64,000 nucleotides of DNA from Dyella thiooxydans (GTDB lineage Bacteria; Pseudomonadota; Gammaproteobacteria; Xanthomonadales; Rhodanobacteraceae). Each line of letters opens with the position of its first letter. Position 1 is the stretch's first letter. Shown in pieces: positions 36,371 through 47,703 of the stretch. The position numbers and the translations under genes were made by a program. The stretch covers positions 2,852,001 through 2,916,000 of the forward strand of contig NZ_CP014841.1 of NCBI RefSeq assembly GCF_001641285.1, written 5' to 3'. The notes beneath the pieces were generated by a model. The model did no database searches. It was not told the DNA's origin and saw only the letters and a list, made by a program, of their open reading frames with translations.

Positions 36371-38166
36371 CACGCTTCTGCGGCGGCGGCCGGCGGAACC
36401 AGGGCAATCACCGTCCAGCCCGGCCGGGGCTCCAGCTGGCGCTTGGTCGAGACCACCCGCAACGCCCCCTTCTCCTCGATGCCGAACAGCAGGATGGATG
36501 CCGACCCGTACTGCTCGATGAAGTGGGGCCAGTCGAAGGTGGCGGTGAGCCGGGTCGACTTGACCCGCCAGCCCTGTGCCAGCAGCCCGGCGAAGCGGCC
36601 GTGGGTCATGGCCTCCTCGAACAGCGGCGGCGCCAGCAGACTGTCGGCCAGCGCAGCACGGTCGGTGGTTTCCTCCGGGCCAAGGTTGCGCAGCCGGTAG
36701 ACCCGGTCGCGGCCGAATTCCTCGCGGTAGTGCAGGCATGCGAGCGAGTTGCGCTCGCGGTGGGTGGACATCGCCAGCAGTCGGCCGATGCCGGTGAGAT
36801 CGAGGTGGCGGTCGGCATGGGAGGACGCCGGATTGCCGAAGAACGTGGCCAGACCGTCCATTCGCGCCCGGCGGATGCCCTCCCAGTCGTCATCGGCGAG
36901 CACAACGCGGATCCCTCCATCGTGCAGGGCCTTGGCCACTGCACGCGGTACCTCGTCGGCGCCGAACACCAGCACGCCGCGCGGCTCGGGCTCAGCCACG
37001 CCGAGCCAACGCGCCAGCGGCCGCGCCGTCGCACCTTGGAGTACCACGGTGCCGATGATCAGGATGAACACCAGCGGCACCAGTACGTCCGCTCCGTGCA
37101 TGCCCAGTGCATCCAACCGGAGGGCGAACAGCGCCGAGACCGCCGCCGCAACGATGCCGCGCGGCGCGACCCAGGCGATCAGCGCACGCTCCCGCCAGGC
37201 CAGCGAACTACCGGCCGTCGCGATCACCACGGACAGCGGACGGATCAGCACCTGCGACACCAGCAGGATGCCGATACCCGCCATCAGCGTGCCGGACGGC
37301 AATGGCCACGGCAGGCGAGCAGCCAGCAGGATGAACAGGCTGGACACCAGCAGCGTGGTCAGGTGTTCCTTGAAGTCGAGGATGTCGTCGACGTGCAGAT
37401 TGCGCATGTTGCCCAGCGCGACCCCCATGATGGTGACCGCCAGCAGGCCCGACTCATGCGCAAGGGCGTTGGACAGGCTGAAAGTCAGCAGCACGGCTGC
37501 CAGCGTGCCGAAGTTCTGCAGGTATTCGGGGATCATCTGGCGGCGCAGGAGCTGGCCCAGCACAAGCGCCGCCGCCGCACCGGCGACCACGCCGCTGCCG
37601 ATGGTGCCCAGGAACACACCGATGGTGTGGCCCTGCTCGCGCGAGACGATCGCCTCGTAGATCAGCACCGCGAACAGCGCACCCAGCGGATCGATCACGA
37701 TGCCCTCCCAGCGCAGCGTGCTGGCGATGCGGGCATTGGGGCGCAGCGTGCGCAGCATCGGCGCGATCACCGTCGGTCCGGTCACGCAGGTCAATGCGCC
37801 AAACAGCAGGGCAATATCCCAGCTCAACCCTGCCAGCAGATGCGCTGCCGCCGCCAGCATCAGCAGGGCGGCGATGGCCCCGTAGCTGACCAGTCCACGC
37901 ACCGCGCCACCGATCCCACGCAACTCGGCGAAACGCAGGCTCAGGCTGCCCTCGAACAGGATCAGCGCGACTGCGAGTGACACGACCGGAAACAGCAGGG
38001 GGCCGAGCAGGCGGTCCGGATGCACCAGCTGCAATACCGGTCCGAACACGATGCCGGCCAGCAGCAGGAACACGATGGCGGGCAGTCGAACCCTCCAAGC
38101 CAGCCACTGGGCCGCAAAGCCGACCCCGAGCAGGGTGGTCAGCAGGAGGCCGGGTTCCATCGTCAT
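36370..38166 (-). CDS. NhaP-type cation/proton antiporter with a C-terminal nucleotide-binding domain
   Basis: The 598-residue protein has about 12 spans of the CPA1 fold (VFLLLAGIVFGPVLQLVHPD, FEGSLSLRFAELRG, TCVTGPTVIAPML, GIVIDPLGALFAVLIYE, VAPRGIVAAAVSALFAL). A Rossmann-type TrkA-N domain follows from about residue 395 (GVLVFGADEVPRAVAKALHD), then a TrkA-C-like end. The D-P pair in VIDPLG is the ion-binding region. It exchanges Na+ or K+ for protons and is probably gated by nucleotide. The ATG at 38166 has an AGGA element eight bases upstream. Confidence 0.92.
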   Translation of the reverse strand: MTMEPGLLLTTLLGVGFAAQWLAWRVRLPAIVFLLLAGIVFGPVLQLVHPDRLLGPLLFPVVSLAVALILFEGSLSLRFAELRGIGGAVRGLVSYGAIAALLMLAAAAHLLAGLSWDIALLFGALTCVTGPTVIAPMLRTLRPNARIASTLRWEGIVIDPLGALFAVLIYEAIVSREQGHTIGVFLGTIGSGVVAGAAAALVLGQLLRRQMIPEYLQNFGTLAAVLLTFSLSNALAHESGLLAVTIMGVALGNMRNLHVDDILDFKEHLTTLLVSSLFILLAARLPWPLPSGTLMAGIGILLVSQVLIRPLSVVIATAGSSLAWRERALIAWVAPRGIVAAAVSALFALRLDALGMHGADVLVPLVFILIIGTVVLQGATARPLARWLGVAEPEPRGVLVFGADEVPRAVAKALHDGGIRVVLADDDWEGIRRARMDGLATFFGNPASSHADRHLDLTGIGRLLAMSTHRERNSLACLHYREEFGRDRVYRLRNLGPEETTDRAALADSLLAPPLFEEAMTHGRFAGLLAQGWRVKSTRLTATFDWPHFIEQYGSASILLFGIEEKGALRVVSTKRQLEPRPGWTVIALVPPAAAAEA

Positions 38167-38257
38167 GCCTGCTTCCTGTACGCGTCCGGCGCCCTATCGG
38201 AGCACGGCAGTCCGCGCGACGTCCAGCGCGGAAACAGGGAAGGGGGAAGAAGAGTGG

Positions 38258-38296
38258 CCCCGGCATCGGAGGGAGGGGGGGAGGCCGATGCCGGGG
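38258..38296. other. 12-base hairpin in the antiporter/yifB gap
   Basis: CCCCGGCATCGG pairs with CCGATGCCGGGG around a purine-rich 15-base loop. The 225-base gap between the two minus-strand genes has no open frame I can support. The hairpin lacks a T-run on either side and may be a processing site or a weak terminator for yifB. Confidence 0.5.
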
Positions 38297-38391
38297 CGCG
38301 GGGTCGGGACATTTGCGAACCGACGGGTGCAGATAATAGCCAGCCACGACGGGAAGTCAATACTCCCGAGTTCAAGAATTGAGAACGGCCC

Positions 38392-39897
38392 CTAGAAACG
38401 CCGGTATTGCAGGGCTTCGGCCAGGTGGGCACGGTCCAGCAGTCCGGCACCGCCATCGAGGTCCGCGATGGTGCGCGCCACCCGCAGGGTGCGGTGATAG
38501 GCCCGGGCCGAGAGTCCCAGGCGCTCCAGCGCCGACTCGAACCAACGCCGCTCGGCCGACCCGAGCGCGCAATCGCGCTCGAGCTCGCGGGTGCTGATAT
38601 CGGCATTGGGACGCCCGGCCCGCTGAAGGGCATGATCGCGGGCGCGAATCACCCGCTGGCGGACGGTCGCCGAGTCCTCGTCGTGTTCGCCCGGCGGTGC
38701 ACCCAATTCGGCCAGCGGCACGCGCGGAACCTCCACGCTGAGATCGATGCGGTCCAGCAGCGGCCCGGAGATTTTCCCGCGGTAGCGCTGGATCTGGTCC
38801 GGCGTGCAGTGGCAGCGCTGGCGCGGATCACCCGCATACCCGCACGGGCAGGGATTCATCGCTGCCACGAGCTGGAACTGGGCCGGAAAGCTCGATTGCC
38901 GGGCAGCGCGGGAAATCATGATCTGGCCCGACTCGAGTGGCTCACGCAGGACATCGAGCACGTGCCGGTTGAATTCCGGCAACTCGTCGAGAAACAGGAC
39001 GCCATGGTGGGCCAGCGAGATCTCGCCCGGTCTCGGGTAGGAGCCGCCGCCGACCAGTGCCACCGCCGAGGCCGTGTGGTGCGGCGCACGGAACGGCCGC
39101 CGTCGCCACTGCGACGGATCCACCGGCTGGCCGGTTACCGAGAGCACGGCGCAGGTTTCCAGCGCCTCGACCTCGGTCAGCGGCGGCAGGATGCCCGGCA
39201 GCCGCTCGGCCAGCATGGTCTTGCCGGTCCCGGGCGGCCCGACCAGCAACAGGTGGTGACCGCCGACGGCGGCGATCTCCAGGGCCCGGCGCGCCTGCAA
39301 CTGGCCGCGCACGTCACTCATGTCCGGGCCGCGGCCGGGCTGGCCGGTATCGTCGGTCATCTCCGCCTGCGGCGGGGCCAGCGACGAAGCGTCATGCAGC
39401 CAGCCGCAGACTTCGGCCAGGCTGTCGGCCACCAGCACATCGACATCCGGCACAAGCGCTGCCTCGGCGGCATTGGCCCTGGGAACCACCATGCGCCGGC
39501 CGCGAGCGCGGGCCCGCAGCAGAGCGGGCACCACGCCCGAGACCCCGCGAATCGCTCCCGAAAGCGCCAACTCCCCGAGGAATTCGCAGTCGTCCAGCTT
39601 GTCGCGCGGCACCTGCCCGCCGGCGGCGAGAATGCCCAGTGCGATCGCCAGGTCGAAACGGCCTCCGTCCTTGGGCAGCTCGGCAGGCGCCAGGTTGACG
39701 GTGACCTTGCGGTCCGGATAGCTGAATGCGGTGTTCTGGATGGCTACCCGCACACGGTCCCGCGCCTCTCGCACGGCCGCTTCGGGGAGGCCAACGATAT
39801 TGGTGCCCGGCAGGCCACCGGAGAGATGCACCTCGACCATCACCTGCGGCGCAGCCACCCCTTCCTGGGCACGGCTGAGGGTGACGGCCAGGCTCAT
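38392..39897 (-). CDS. YifB family Mg-chelatase-like AAA+ ATPase (ComM-like)
   Basis: The 501-residue protein has an N-terminal Lon-like fold (VMVEVHLSGGLPGTNIVGLP), the AAA+ module with Walker A GPPGTGKTM, Walker B VLFLDELPEF, and the zinc-ribbon-like cysteines in AAMNPCPCGYAGDPRQRC. A C-terminal Mg-chelatase lid ends in RTIADLDG. The family includes ComM, a helicase that extends heteroduplexes during natural transformation. The ATG at 39897 is standard for the family; upstream frame extension is not conserved in style. Confidence 0.92.
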   Translation of the reverse strand: MSLAVTLSRAQEGVAAPQVMVEVHLSGGLPGTNIVGLPEAAVREARDRVRVAIQNTAFSYPDRKVTVNLAPAELPKDGGRFDLAIALGILAAGGQVPRDKLDDCEFLGELALSGAIRGVSGVVPALLRARARGRRMVVPRANAAEAALVPDVDVLVADSLAEVCGWLHDASSLAPPQAEMTDDTGQPGRGPDMSDVRGQLQARRALEIAAVGGHHLLLVGPPGTGKTMLAERLPGILPPLTEVEALETCAVLSVTGQPVDPSQWRRRPFRAPHHTASAVALVGGGSYPRPGEISLAHHGVLFLDELPEFNRHVLDVLREPLESGQIMISRAARQSSFPAQFQLVAAMNPCPCGYAGDPRQRCHCTPDQIQRYRGKISGPLLDRIDLSVEVPRVPLAELGAPPGEHDEDSATVRQRVIRARDHALQRAGRPNADISTRELERDCALGSAERRWFESALERLGLSARAYHRTLRVARTIADLDGGAGLLDRAHLAEALQYRRF

Positions 39898-39973
39898 GGG
39901 CACGCGCAGGAAGAGGAAGGGAGGACGCCAAAAGTGCGCATGCAAACCACTCCGACCTTTGGGGCGTAAATAA

Positions 39974-40018
39974 CCGCCCCCGACCGTTCTCGGGGTGAGG
40001 GTGACAGGTCGGGGGCGG
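39974..40018. other. 12-base inverted repeat between yifB and ubiK
   Basis: CCGCCCCCGACC pairs with GGTCGGGGGCGG around a 21-base loop. It lies in the gap between the ubiK stop and the yifB start, both on the minus strand. There is no T-run, so it is not a textbook terminator. Confidence 0.5.
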
Positions 40019-40039
40019 CTCCCGGGAGACGTTCCTGCT

Positions 40040-40297
40040 TCAGGAACCGCGCGAAGCGGCTATCGTCTCCAGATCGGCGACGCGCCTCTCCAGCTCTTCA
40101 ACCTTGGCACGGGCACGTGCCAGCAGCTGACTCTGGACATCGAACTCTTCGCGGGTGACCAGATCAAGGCGGCGCAATCCGTGCGCCAGGACATCGCCGA
40201 AGTTGGTTCGCAGATCCTGATGCGCTTGCGCCAATCCTGGCGGTACCAACGAAACAAGTCGCAGGGCAAGTTGATCAATGTCCTGCCTGTCCATCAT
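40040..40297 (-). CDS. ubiK: ubiquinone biosynthesis accessory factor UbiK
   Basis: The 85-residue protein matches the BMFP/UbiK family. It has a short N-terminal helix pair (DIDQLALRLVSLVPPGLA and DLRTNFGDVLAHGLRRLDLV) and a C-terminal coiled coil (REEFDVQSQLLARARAKVEE and LERRVADLE). UbiK forms a complex with UbiJ and supports aerobic ubiquinone synthesis. The ATG at 40297 has a GAGG element eight bases upstream. A second ATG lies one codon later. Confidence 0.9.
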   Translation of the reverse strand: MMDRQDIDQLALRLVSLVPPGLAQAHQDLRTNFGDVLAHGLRRLDLVTREEFDVQSQLLARARAKVEELERRVADLETIAASRGS

Positions 40298-40376
40298 GGA
40301 TGGCGCCTCGAACTCGTCGAAATGAAGTCTATGTAAACGTGCTTTGGGGGTGCCATCGGTGGGCTCCGTCGGAGTT

Positions 40377-40825
<449 letters not shown>

Positions 40826-40832
40826 GGACCGT

Positions 40833-41369
40833 CTACGGAGCCCGGGCGGCCGCCTGGGCCTGTTCGAAGCGACGGTGGTGCACCAGCAGGCCGCTGAAGT
40901 AGGTGATGTAGTAGCCGATCAGCAGACCGAACATCAGCAGGGTCAGCGGGCTGTTGCCGATCGGCGGCGGCGCCCCCGCACCTGCCTGCAGATGCTCCAT
41001 CTGCGGCATCACCACCAGGAAACGCCAGGCCAGCCGGGCAACCAGCAACGCGGTGAGCAGGCCACCGATCCACGGATTGGGAATGTAGCCGTCGCTGCCG
41101 TCGGGGCTGCGCTCGAAACGCGTCAGGCGAAGTCCCAGCATGCCCAGCATGGCGCCCAGTACCGCGCCTGCGGCCAGACCTTCCAGCAGCCGCGGGTTGA
41201 GCAGTCCGCCGAGCCCCACCAGCACCCCGATCGCCGCAAACACGGCGATACGCGCGATCATCCGTCCCCGCCGGATCGGCTGACGCCCGAACTGGCTGCG
41301 AACGCGGCGCCAGACGGCGAACCCCAGTACGGGGACCATGATGGCAACGGGAGCGAGGTTCGGCGTCAT
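40833..41369 (-). CDS. DUF1453 (CcdC-like) membrane protein
   Basis: The 178-residue protein has about four to five spans: APVAIMVPVLGFAVWRRV, then IAVFAAIGVLVGLGGLLNPRL and AAGAVLGAMLGMLGLRLTRF, and LLMFGLLIGYYITYFSGLLV. The region around RRRGRMIARIAVF and the glycine-rich spans fit DUF1453, of unknown function. The ATG at 41369 follows a run without a good ribosome-binding site; ATG 41378 is an alternative. It converges on the P-II gene. Confidence 0.75.
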   Translation of the reverse strand: MTPNLAPVAIMVPVLGFAVWRRVRSQFGRQPIRRGRMIARIAVFAAIGVLVGLGGLLNPRLLEGLAAGAVLGAMLGMLGLRLTRFERSPDGSDGYIPNPWIGGLLTALLVARLAWRFLVVMPQMEHLQAGAGAPPPIGNSPLTLLMFGLLIGYYITYFSGLLVHHRRFEQAQAAARAP

Positions 41370-41474
41370 GTCGGGCATCCGTGTCGGTAACGGGGCAAGA
41401 CTAGCGAACCGCATCCCCCGCCGCGACAGGCGACTGGCAGCCGATGCGGGTGACATCCGTCACTCGCCAAGCCC

Positions 41475-42218
41475 CTACTTCGCCTTGCCCTGGTTGGCCA
41501 CGGCGGCCATCTTGGCGGCGATCGCGTCCGCGTCACCCAGATATTCGTGGCGGACGGGGCGCAGTTCGTCGTCGAACTCGTAGACCAGCGGAATCCCGTT
41601 CGGAATGTTGACCTCGACGATCTCGTCGTCGGAGATGCCATCGAGATACTTCACCAGGGCCCGCATGGAGTTGCCATGCGCCACCACCAGCACGCGCTGG
41701 CCGCTGCGGATCGCCGGCGCCAGCACTTCATGCCAGTACGGCAGCACGCGGGCGACGGTGTCCTTCAGGCATTCGGTGTCGGGAATCAGCTTCGGATCGA
41801 GCCCGGCATAGCGCGGGTCGGAGAGCGCCTCGTTGTCGGCGCGCTCCAGCGCCGGCGGCGGCATGTCGTAGCTGCGCCGCCAGATCTTCACCTGGTCCTC
41901 GCCGTACTTCGCGGCGGTCTCGGCCTTGTTCAGGCCGGTCAGCGCGCCGTAGTGGCGCTCGTTGAGGCGCCAGTCGGTGACCACCGGGATCCACATCTGG
42001 TCCAGCGACTCCTGCACACCCCACAGGGTGCGCACGGCACGCTTGAGCACCGAGGTGTGCGCCACGTCGAAGCGGTAACCGGCCTCTTTTAGAAGCGCGC
42101 CGGCTTCGCGCGCCTCGGCCACGCCCTGGGCGGTCAGGTCGACATCGGCCCAGCCGCTGAAGCGGTTGTCGAGGTTCCACTGGGACTGGCCGTGACGGAT
42201 CAGGACGAGCTTGTGCAT
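41475..42218 (-). CDS. gpmA: 2,3-bisphosphoglycerate-dependent phosphoglycerate mutase
   Basis: The 247-residue enzyme interconverts 2- and 3-phosphoglycerate in glycolysis. It has the phosphohistidine motif [10 protein letters not shown], the [14 protein letters not shown] segment, the substrate loop [17 protein letters not shown], and the second catalytic histidine in [12 protein letters not shown]. The length is normal for GpmA. The ATG at 42218 gives the usual [10 protein letters not shown] start. Confidence 0.97.
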   Translation of the reverse strand: MHKLVLIRHGQSQWNLDNRFSGWADVDLTAQGVAEAREAGALLKEAGYRFDVAHTSVLKRAVRTLWGVQESLDQMWIPVVTDWRLNERHYGALTGLNKAETAAKYGEDQVKIWRRSYDMPPPALERADNEALSDPRYAGLDPKLIPDTECLKDTVARVLPYWHEVLAPAIRSGQRVLVVAHGNSMRALVKYLDGISDDEIVEVNIPNGIPLVYEFDDELRPVRHEYLGDADAIAAKMAAVANQGKAK

Positions 42219-42394
42219 GGTGGATTGGCGGTCGGCGGAAAACCGAAATGGTGAAGCGCCCGGCCGCACCCGTCAAATCCGGCCCATGCCGAAGGTCACG
42301 TAAACCGACCGGGCGCCGCAGGCATCAGAAACGGGGATCGACCCACGGCAGCGCACGCCACGTGCCGCCCGCCCTTCCAGCCAAGGAGAACCCC

Positions 42395-43045
42395 ATGCGC
42401 CGCACTGCACTCGCCCTCGCTTTTGCCCTCGCCGTGCCACTGGCCGCGAGCGCCCAGGACAGCATCGACAAGGTCAATGGCAGCGTCCACGTGGAGGCCG
42501 GCCAGCAGGTCGGTGACGCAAGCACCGTCAACGGCTCGGTGCACGTTGAGGACGGCGCCTCCGTGCGCAAGGCCAGCACGGTCAATGGCTCGGTGGAGCT
42601 TGGCGACAAAGCGCAGGCCAGCGAGGTCGGCACGGTCAACGGTGCCGTCACACTTGGCGCGGGCGCACGCGTCAGCGGCAAGGTCGAGGCGGTCAACGGT
42701 GCCATCCGGCTGGCCAAGGACGCCGACGTCGGCGGACGGGTGTCCAACGTCAACGGTGCGATCTCGCTGGACGACGCCCACGTCGCCGGCGGCCTGGGCA
42801 CGGTCAGCGGCGACATCACCGTCGGTGCCGATTCGCGCGTCGAGGGCGGCATCCTGGTCGACAAGCCCGGCGGCTGGTTCCACTGGAACAACCATCGCCC
42901 GCCCCACGTCGTGATCGGCCCGCACGCGGTGGTGCAGGGCACCCTGGAATTCCGGCGCGACGTCGTGCTGCAGGTCAGCGACAGCGCGCAGATCGGCCCG
43001 GTGAAGGGCGCCACGCCGGTCACGTTCCACGGCGACACGCCGTAG
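42395..43045 (+). CDS. secreted protein with seven VNG-type beta repeats
   Basis: The 216-residue protein has a signal peptide ending in AASAQ. Seven degenerate repeats of about 18-19 residues then follow, each with a VNGxV/I or VSGxI core (STVNGSVHVEDGASVRK, STVNGSVELGDKAQASE, GTVNGAVTLGAGARVSG and so on). The pattern would build a right-handed beta-solenoid like bactofilin or DUF4097-type proteins. A tryptophan- and histidine-rich loop (GGWFHWNNHRPPH) interrupts the end of the array. The function is unknown. The ATG has an AAGGAG ribosome-binding site. Confidence 0.85.
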   Translation: MRRTALALAFALAVPLAASAQDSIDKVNGSVHVEAGQQVGDASTVNGSVHVEDGASVRKASTVNGSVELGDKAQASEVGTVNGAVTLGAGARVSGKVEAVNGAIRLAKDADVGGRVSNVNGAISLDDAHVAGGLGTVSGDITVGADSRVEGGILVDKPGGWFHWNNHRPPHVVIGPHAVVQGTLEFRRDVVLQVSDSAQIGPVKGATPVTFHGDTP

Positions 43046-43051
43046 CCACCC

Positions 43052-44777
<1,726 letters not shown>

Positions 44778-44892
44778 GCAGGCAATCCGGGACCGGGAGC
44801 GCCGAAGTGTGCGCGGTCCGGCCTGCCCGGGCAATCCGGCAGCCCCTTCCGCGCGGCTAGGCAAGTCCCGAGGGCGCCGCTAGGCTTCCGGG

Positions 44893-46098
44893 ATGCCCGA
44901 CCGGATCGCCCCCCTTGCCGTCTCGGCCTACACCGCCGCCTCGGCCCTCGGCCACGGTCTTACCGCACATGCCCGTGCGCTGGCGCTCGGCGCAGGCGGG
45001 TTGCGTCCGAACGACATCTCCAGCGCCCCCCTGCCCTGCTGGATCGGCCGGGTCGAAGGCGTGGAGGACATGCCGCTACCCGCGCATCTGGTCGGGTGGG
45101 AGTGTCGCAACAACCGACTGGCCTGGCTCGGGTTGCGCCAGGACGACTTCGTTCAACGCGTCGGATCCGCCTGCGAGCGCTACGGCGCCCACCGCGTCGC
45201 GTTGATACTCGGCACCTCCACGTCCAGCATCGGCGCCACCGAGGAAGGCTATCGCCGACTTGACGCCGATGGCCGGCTGCCGGCCGATCTGCGTCGCCCC
45301 GACATCCACGCGCCGCACTCGCTGGTCGCCTTCGTGGCCGACGCGCTCGGCTTGCGTGGCCCCTGCCTCACCGTGTCCACCGCCTGCTCGTCCAGCGCCA
45401 AGGTGTTCGCCAGTGCCGAGCGCCTGATCCGGCTGGGGCTCGTCGATGCGGCCGTGGTCGGCGGCGTGGACACGCTGTGCGACAGCGTGCTGTTCGGTTT
45501 CAACGCGTTGGAGCTGGTGTCGCCTGAACCATGCCGGCCGTTCGATGCCGCACGCCGCGGCATCTCCATTGGCGAGGCAGCAGGATTCGCGCTGCTGGAG
45601 CGTGCAGACGCCGCACCGACCGCGCCCCGTCTGCTCGGATACGGCGAGGCCACCGATGCCCACCATATGTCCACGCCGCACCCGGAGGGCCTCGGCGCCG
45701 AGCTGGCGCTTCGCGATGCACTGGCCCGCGCCGGACTCGCCGCGGGCCAGGTCGACTACATCAACCTGCACGGCACCGCCAGCCTTAAGAACGACGAGGT
45801 CGAAGCGGCGCTGGTCGGCCGTACGTTCGCCCCGCGCACCCGCGCCAGCTCGACCAAGGGGCTGACCGGGCACACCCTGGGGGCGGCCGGTATCCTCGAG
45901 GCCGTGATCGCCCTGCTGGCCCTGCGCGACGGCGTCGTACCCGGCAATTTCGGCACCCGCACGCCCGATCCGGCCTGCGGCCCGTCGTTCGCCTGGCTGA
46001 CCGAGCAACGCGAGCTGCGGGTCGTGATGAGCAACTCGTTCGGGTTCGGCGGCAACAATGCCTGCCTGGTGTTCGCACGGAGCGAAGCAACGGCATGA
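44893..46098 (+). CDS. beta-ketoacyl-ACP synthase of the aryl-polyene (xanthomonadin-like) locus
   Basis: The 401-residue ketosynthase has the active-site cysteine in TVSTACSSSAK (Cys165) and the two catalytic histidines in INLHGTAS and GLTGHTLGAAG. The family end NSFGFGGNNACLV is also present. It condenses malonyl-ACP units onto a growing chain. The domain style (KAS II, with GEATDAHHMSTPHPEG) and the neighbours point to aryl-polyene pigment synthesis rather than housekeeping fatty acid synthesis. Its stop overlaps the next gene's start by four bases. Confidence 0.9.
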   Translation: MPDRIAPLAVSAYTAASALGHGLTAHARALALGAGGLRPNDISSAPLPCWIGRVEGVEDMPLPAHLVGWECRNNRLAWLGLRQDDFVQRVGSACERYGAHRVALILGTSTSSIGATEEGYRRLDADGRLPADLRRPDIHAPHSLVAFVADALGLRGPCLTVSTACSSSAKVFASAERLIRLGLVDAAVVGGVDTLCDSVLFGFNALELVSPEPCRPFDAARRGISIGEAAGFALLERADAAPTAPRLLGYGEATDAHHMSTPHPEGLGAELALRDALARAGLAAGQVDYINLHGTASLKNDEVEAALVGRTFAPRTRASSTKGLTGHTLGAAGILEAVIALLALRDGVVPGNFGTRTPDPACGPSFAWLTEQRELRVVMSNSFGFGGNNACLVFARSEATA

Positions 46099-46889
46099 GC
46101 ACCCTGCACGTCGCGATCGAGGGGATCGGCCTGTGGGCGCCGCAGGCGACCGGCCTCGACGATCTGCGCCGATGGCTCGCTGGATCCGCGGCACCCTCGT
46201 CCGGCGCCCGGCCGCCCGCGGCCGTGCTGCCGGCCAACGAGCGGCGGCGCGCTCCGGAAAGCGTCCTGCTGGCCACCGAGGTCGCCGGACAGGCGCTGGC
46301 GATGAGCGGCCGGGACGCCGCCGAACTGGCCTGCGTATTTACTTCGAGCCACGGCGATCAGGGCATCACCGACTACCTGTGCGCCACGCTGGCGAGCACG
46401 CCGGCCGAGCTGTCGCCGACGAAATTCCACAATTCCGTGCACAACGCGCCCGTCGGGTACTGGACCATCGCCACCGGTTGCCACGCCGCCTCCAACGCGG
46501 TCTGCGCGCATCGGCAGAGCTTTGGAGCCGGCCTGCTGGAAGCGGCCAGCCTGGTCGCCGCCGAGCGCCGGCCGGTGCTGCTGGTGTGCAGCGACGTGGC
46601 TTCGAGCGGCCCACTGGGCGAAGTGACCGGTTACACCCTGGCCTTCGGCGCGGCGCTGGTGCTGGCCCCGCCGCCCGGTTCGCAGGCCCTGGCGACACTC
46701 GGGTTGACGCTGACGCCCGATCCTTCGACTCCACCTTTGTGGCCGGAGCCGTTGCCCGACTGGCTGGCCGGCAACCCCGCCGCCGAGGCCCTGCGCCTGC
46801 TGGTACCGCTGGTGCGCCGCGAGCCGGTGGCGATGGCAGCGGCCGCCGCCGAGCTGGGACTGCGAATGGACCTGGAGTACCCCGCTTGA
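46095..46889 (+). CDS. beta-ketoacyl synthase-like protein (chain-length-factor type)
   Basis: This 264-residue protein covers only the N-terminal half of a ketosynthase fold, the size typical of the partner subunit in aryl-polyene clusters. The conserved segment is PTKFHNSVHNAPVGYWTIAT followed by GCHAASNAVCA. The TACSS motif is absent, so it is probably not an independent synthase but pairs with the gene upstream to set chain length. It starts at ATG 46095 overlapping the ketosynthase stop and ends overlapping the glycosyltransferase. Confidence 0.85.
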   Translation: MSTLHVAIEGIGLWAPQATGLDDLRRWLAGSAAPSSGARPPAAVLPANERRRAPESVLLATEVAGQALAMSGRDAAELACVFTSSHGDQGITDYLCATLASTPAELSPTKFHNSVHNAPVGYWTIATGCHAASNAVCAHRQSFGAGLLEAASLVAAERRPVLLVCSDVASSGPLGEVTGYTLAFGAALVLAPPPGSQALATLGLTLTPDPSTPPLWPEPLPDWLAGNPAAEALRLLVPLVRREPVAMAAAAAELGLRMDLEYPA

Positions 46890-47632
46890 ACCTGCCGCGC
46901 TGGTGCGTGCTGATCCCCTGCCTCAACGAGGAGAGGGCGATCGAGGCGGTGGTGCGCTCGGTGCTGGCACTTGGTGCGCCGGTGATCGTGATCGACGACG
47001 GTTCGGACGACCGCACACCCGAGATTGTCGGCCACCTGCCGGTCACGCTGATCCGGCATGACGAGCGCCGGGGCAAGGGCGAGGCGCTGCGCAGTGGCTT
47101 CCGCGAAGCCATGCGCCAGGAGTACGAAGCAGTGCTGAGCATGGATGGCGACGGCCAGCACCTGGCCGCCGACATCCCACGGATGCTCGCGGCGGCCGAG
47201 CGATTTCCGCGCCACATCGTGATCGGCGCACGCCTGCTGGACCGCGCGCAGCAACCGAGGGGCCGACGCCGCGCCAACGCGGTAGCCGACTGGGGTATCT
47301 CATGGGCGTGCGCGCAGCCGATCGCCGATACCCAGAGCGGCCAACGCTGGTATCCGCCTGAGGCACTGACACTGGCCGGAGTGCCCGCCGAGCACTTCGT
47401 GCTCGAAGCCGCGCTGCTGATCGCGGCCTGCCGCGAACGGGGACTGGGCGTCGTATCGGTGCCGATCGCCTCGCGCTACCAGGGCGGCTTCCGGCGCAGT
47501 CACTTCAAGCCGGTGCGCGACGTCACCCGCATCACTGCCTACACCATCGGGCGGGTGATCCACTATGGCCACATCGTGGCGAGCTACCGCTGCTCGCGCG
47601 AACGCCCACCGCGGGTGCTCGACGACCTGTAG
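46886..47632 (+). CDS. family 2 glycosyltransferase
   Basis: The 248-residue protein has the GT-A fold: WCVLIPCLNEERAIEAVVRS, the DDGSDD nucleotide-sugar motif, and MDGDGQHLAADIPRML. It resembles polyprenyl-phosphate sugar transferases of the dolichol-phosphate mannosyltransferase type, without their membrane spans. It starts at a TTG (46886) that overlaps the preceding TGA, so it is coupled to the ketosynthase-like gene. Sugar transfer to the pigment or a lipid carrier is the likely role in this locus. Confidence 0.85.
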   Translation: MNLPRWCVLIPCLNEERAIEAVVRSVLALGAPVIVIDDGSDDRTPEIVGHLPVTLIRHDERRGKGEALRSGFREAMRQEYEAVLSMDGDGQHLAADIPRMLAAAERFPRHIVIGARLLDRAQQPRGRRRANAVADWGISWACAQPIADTQSGQRWYPPEALTLAGVPAEHFVLEAALLIAACRERGLGVVSVPIASRYQGGFRRSHFKPVRDVTRITAYTIGRVIHYGHIVASYRCSRERPPRVLDDL

Positions 47633-47703
47633 GTTTACACGCACTGAACCCGTGGTCTGCGCACGCCGTGCACAATCGGGACATCGCAACGGATGGAACG
47701 GGC

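Noticed and set aside
42395-43045. CRISPR-like or DNA-level repeat array
   Set aside because: The periodicity is at the protein level (VNG repeats); the DNA copies are divergent and have no spacers.
46095-46889. Frameshifted or truncated full-length ketosynthase
   Set aside because: The half-length form is normal for the chain-length-factor partner in aryl-polyene loci, and the ends overlap neighbouring genes cleanly.
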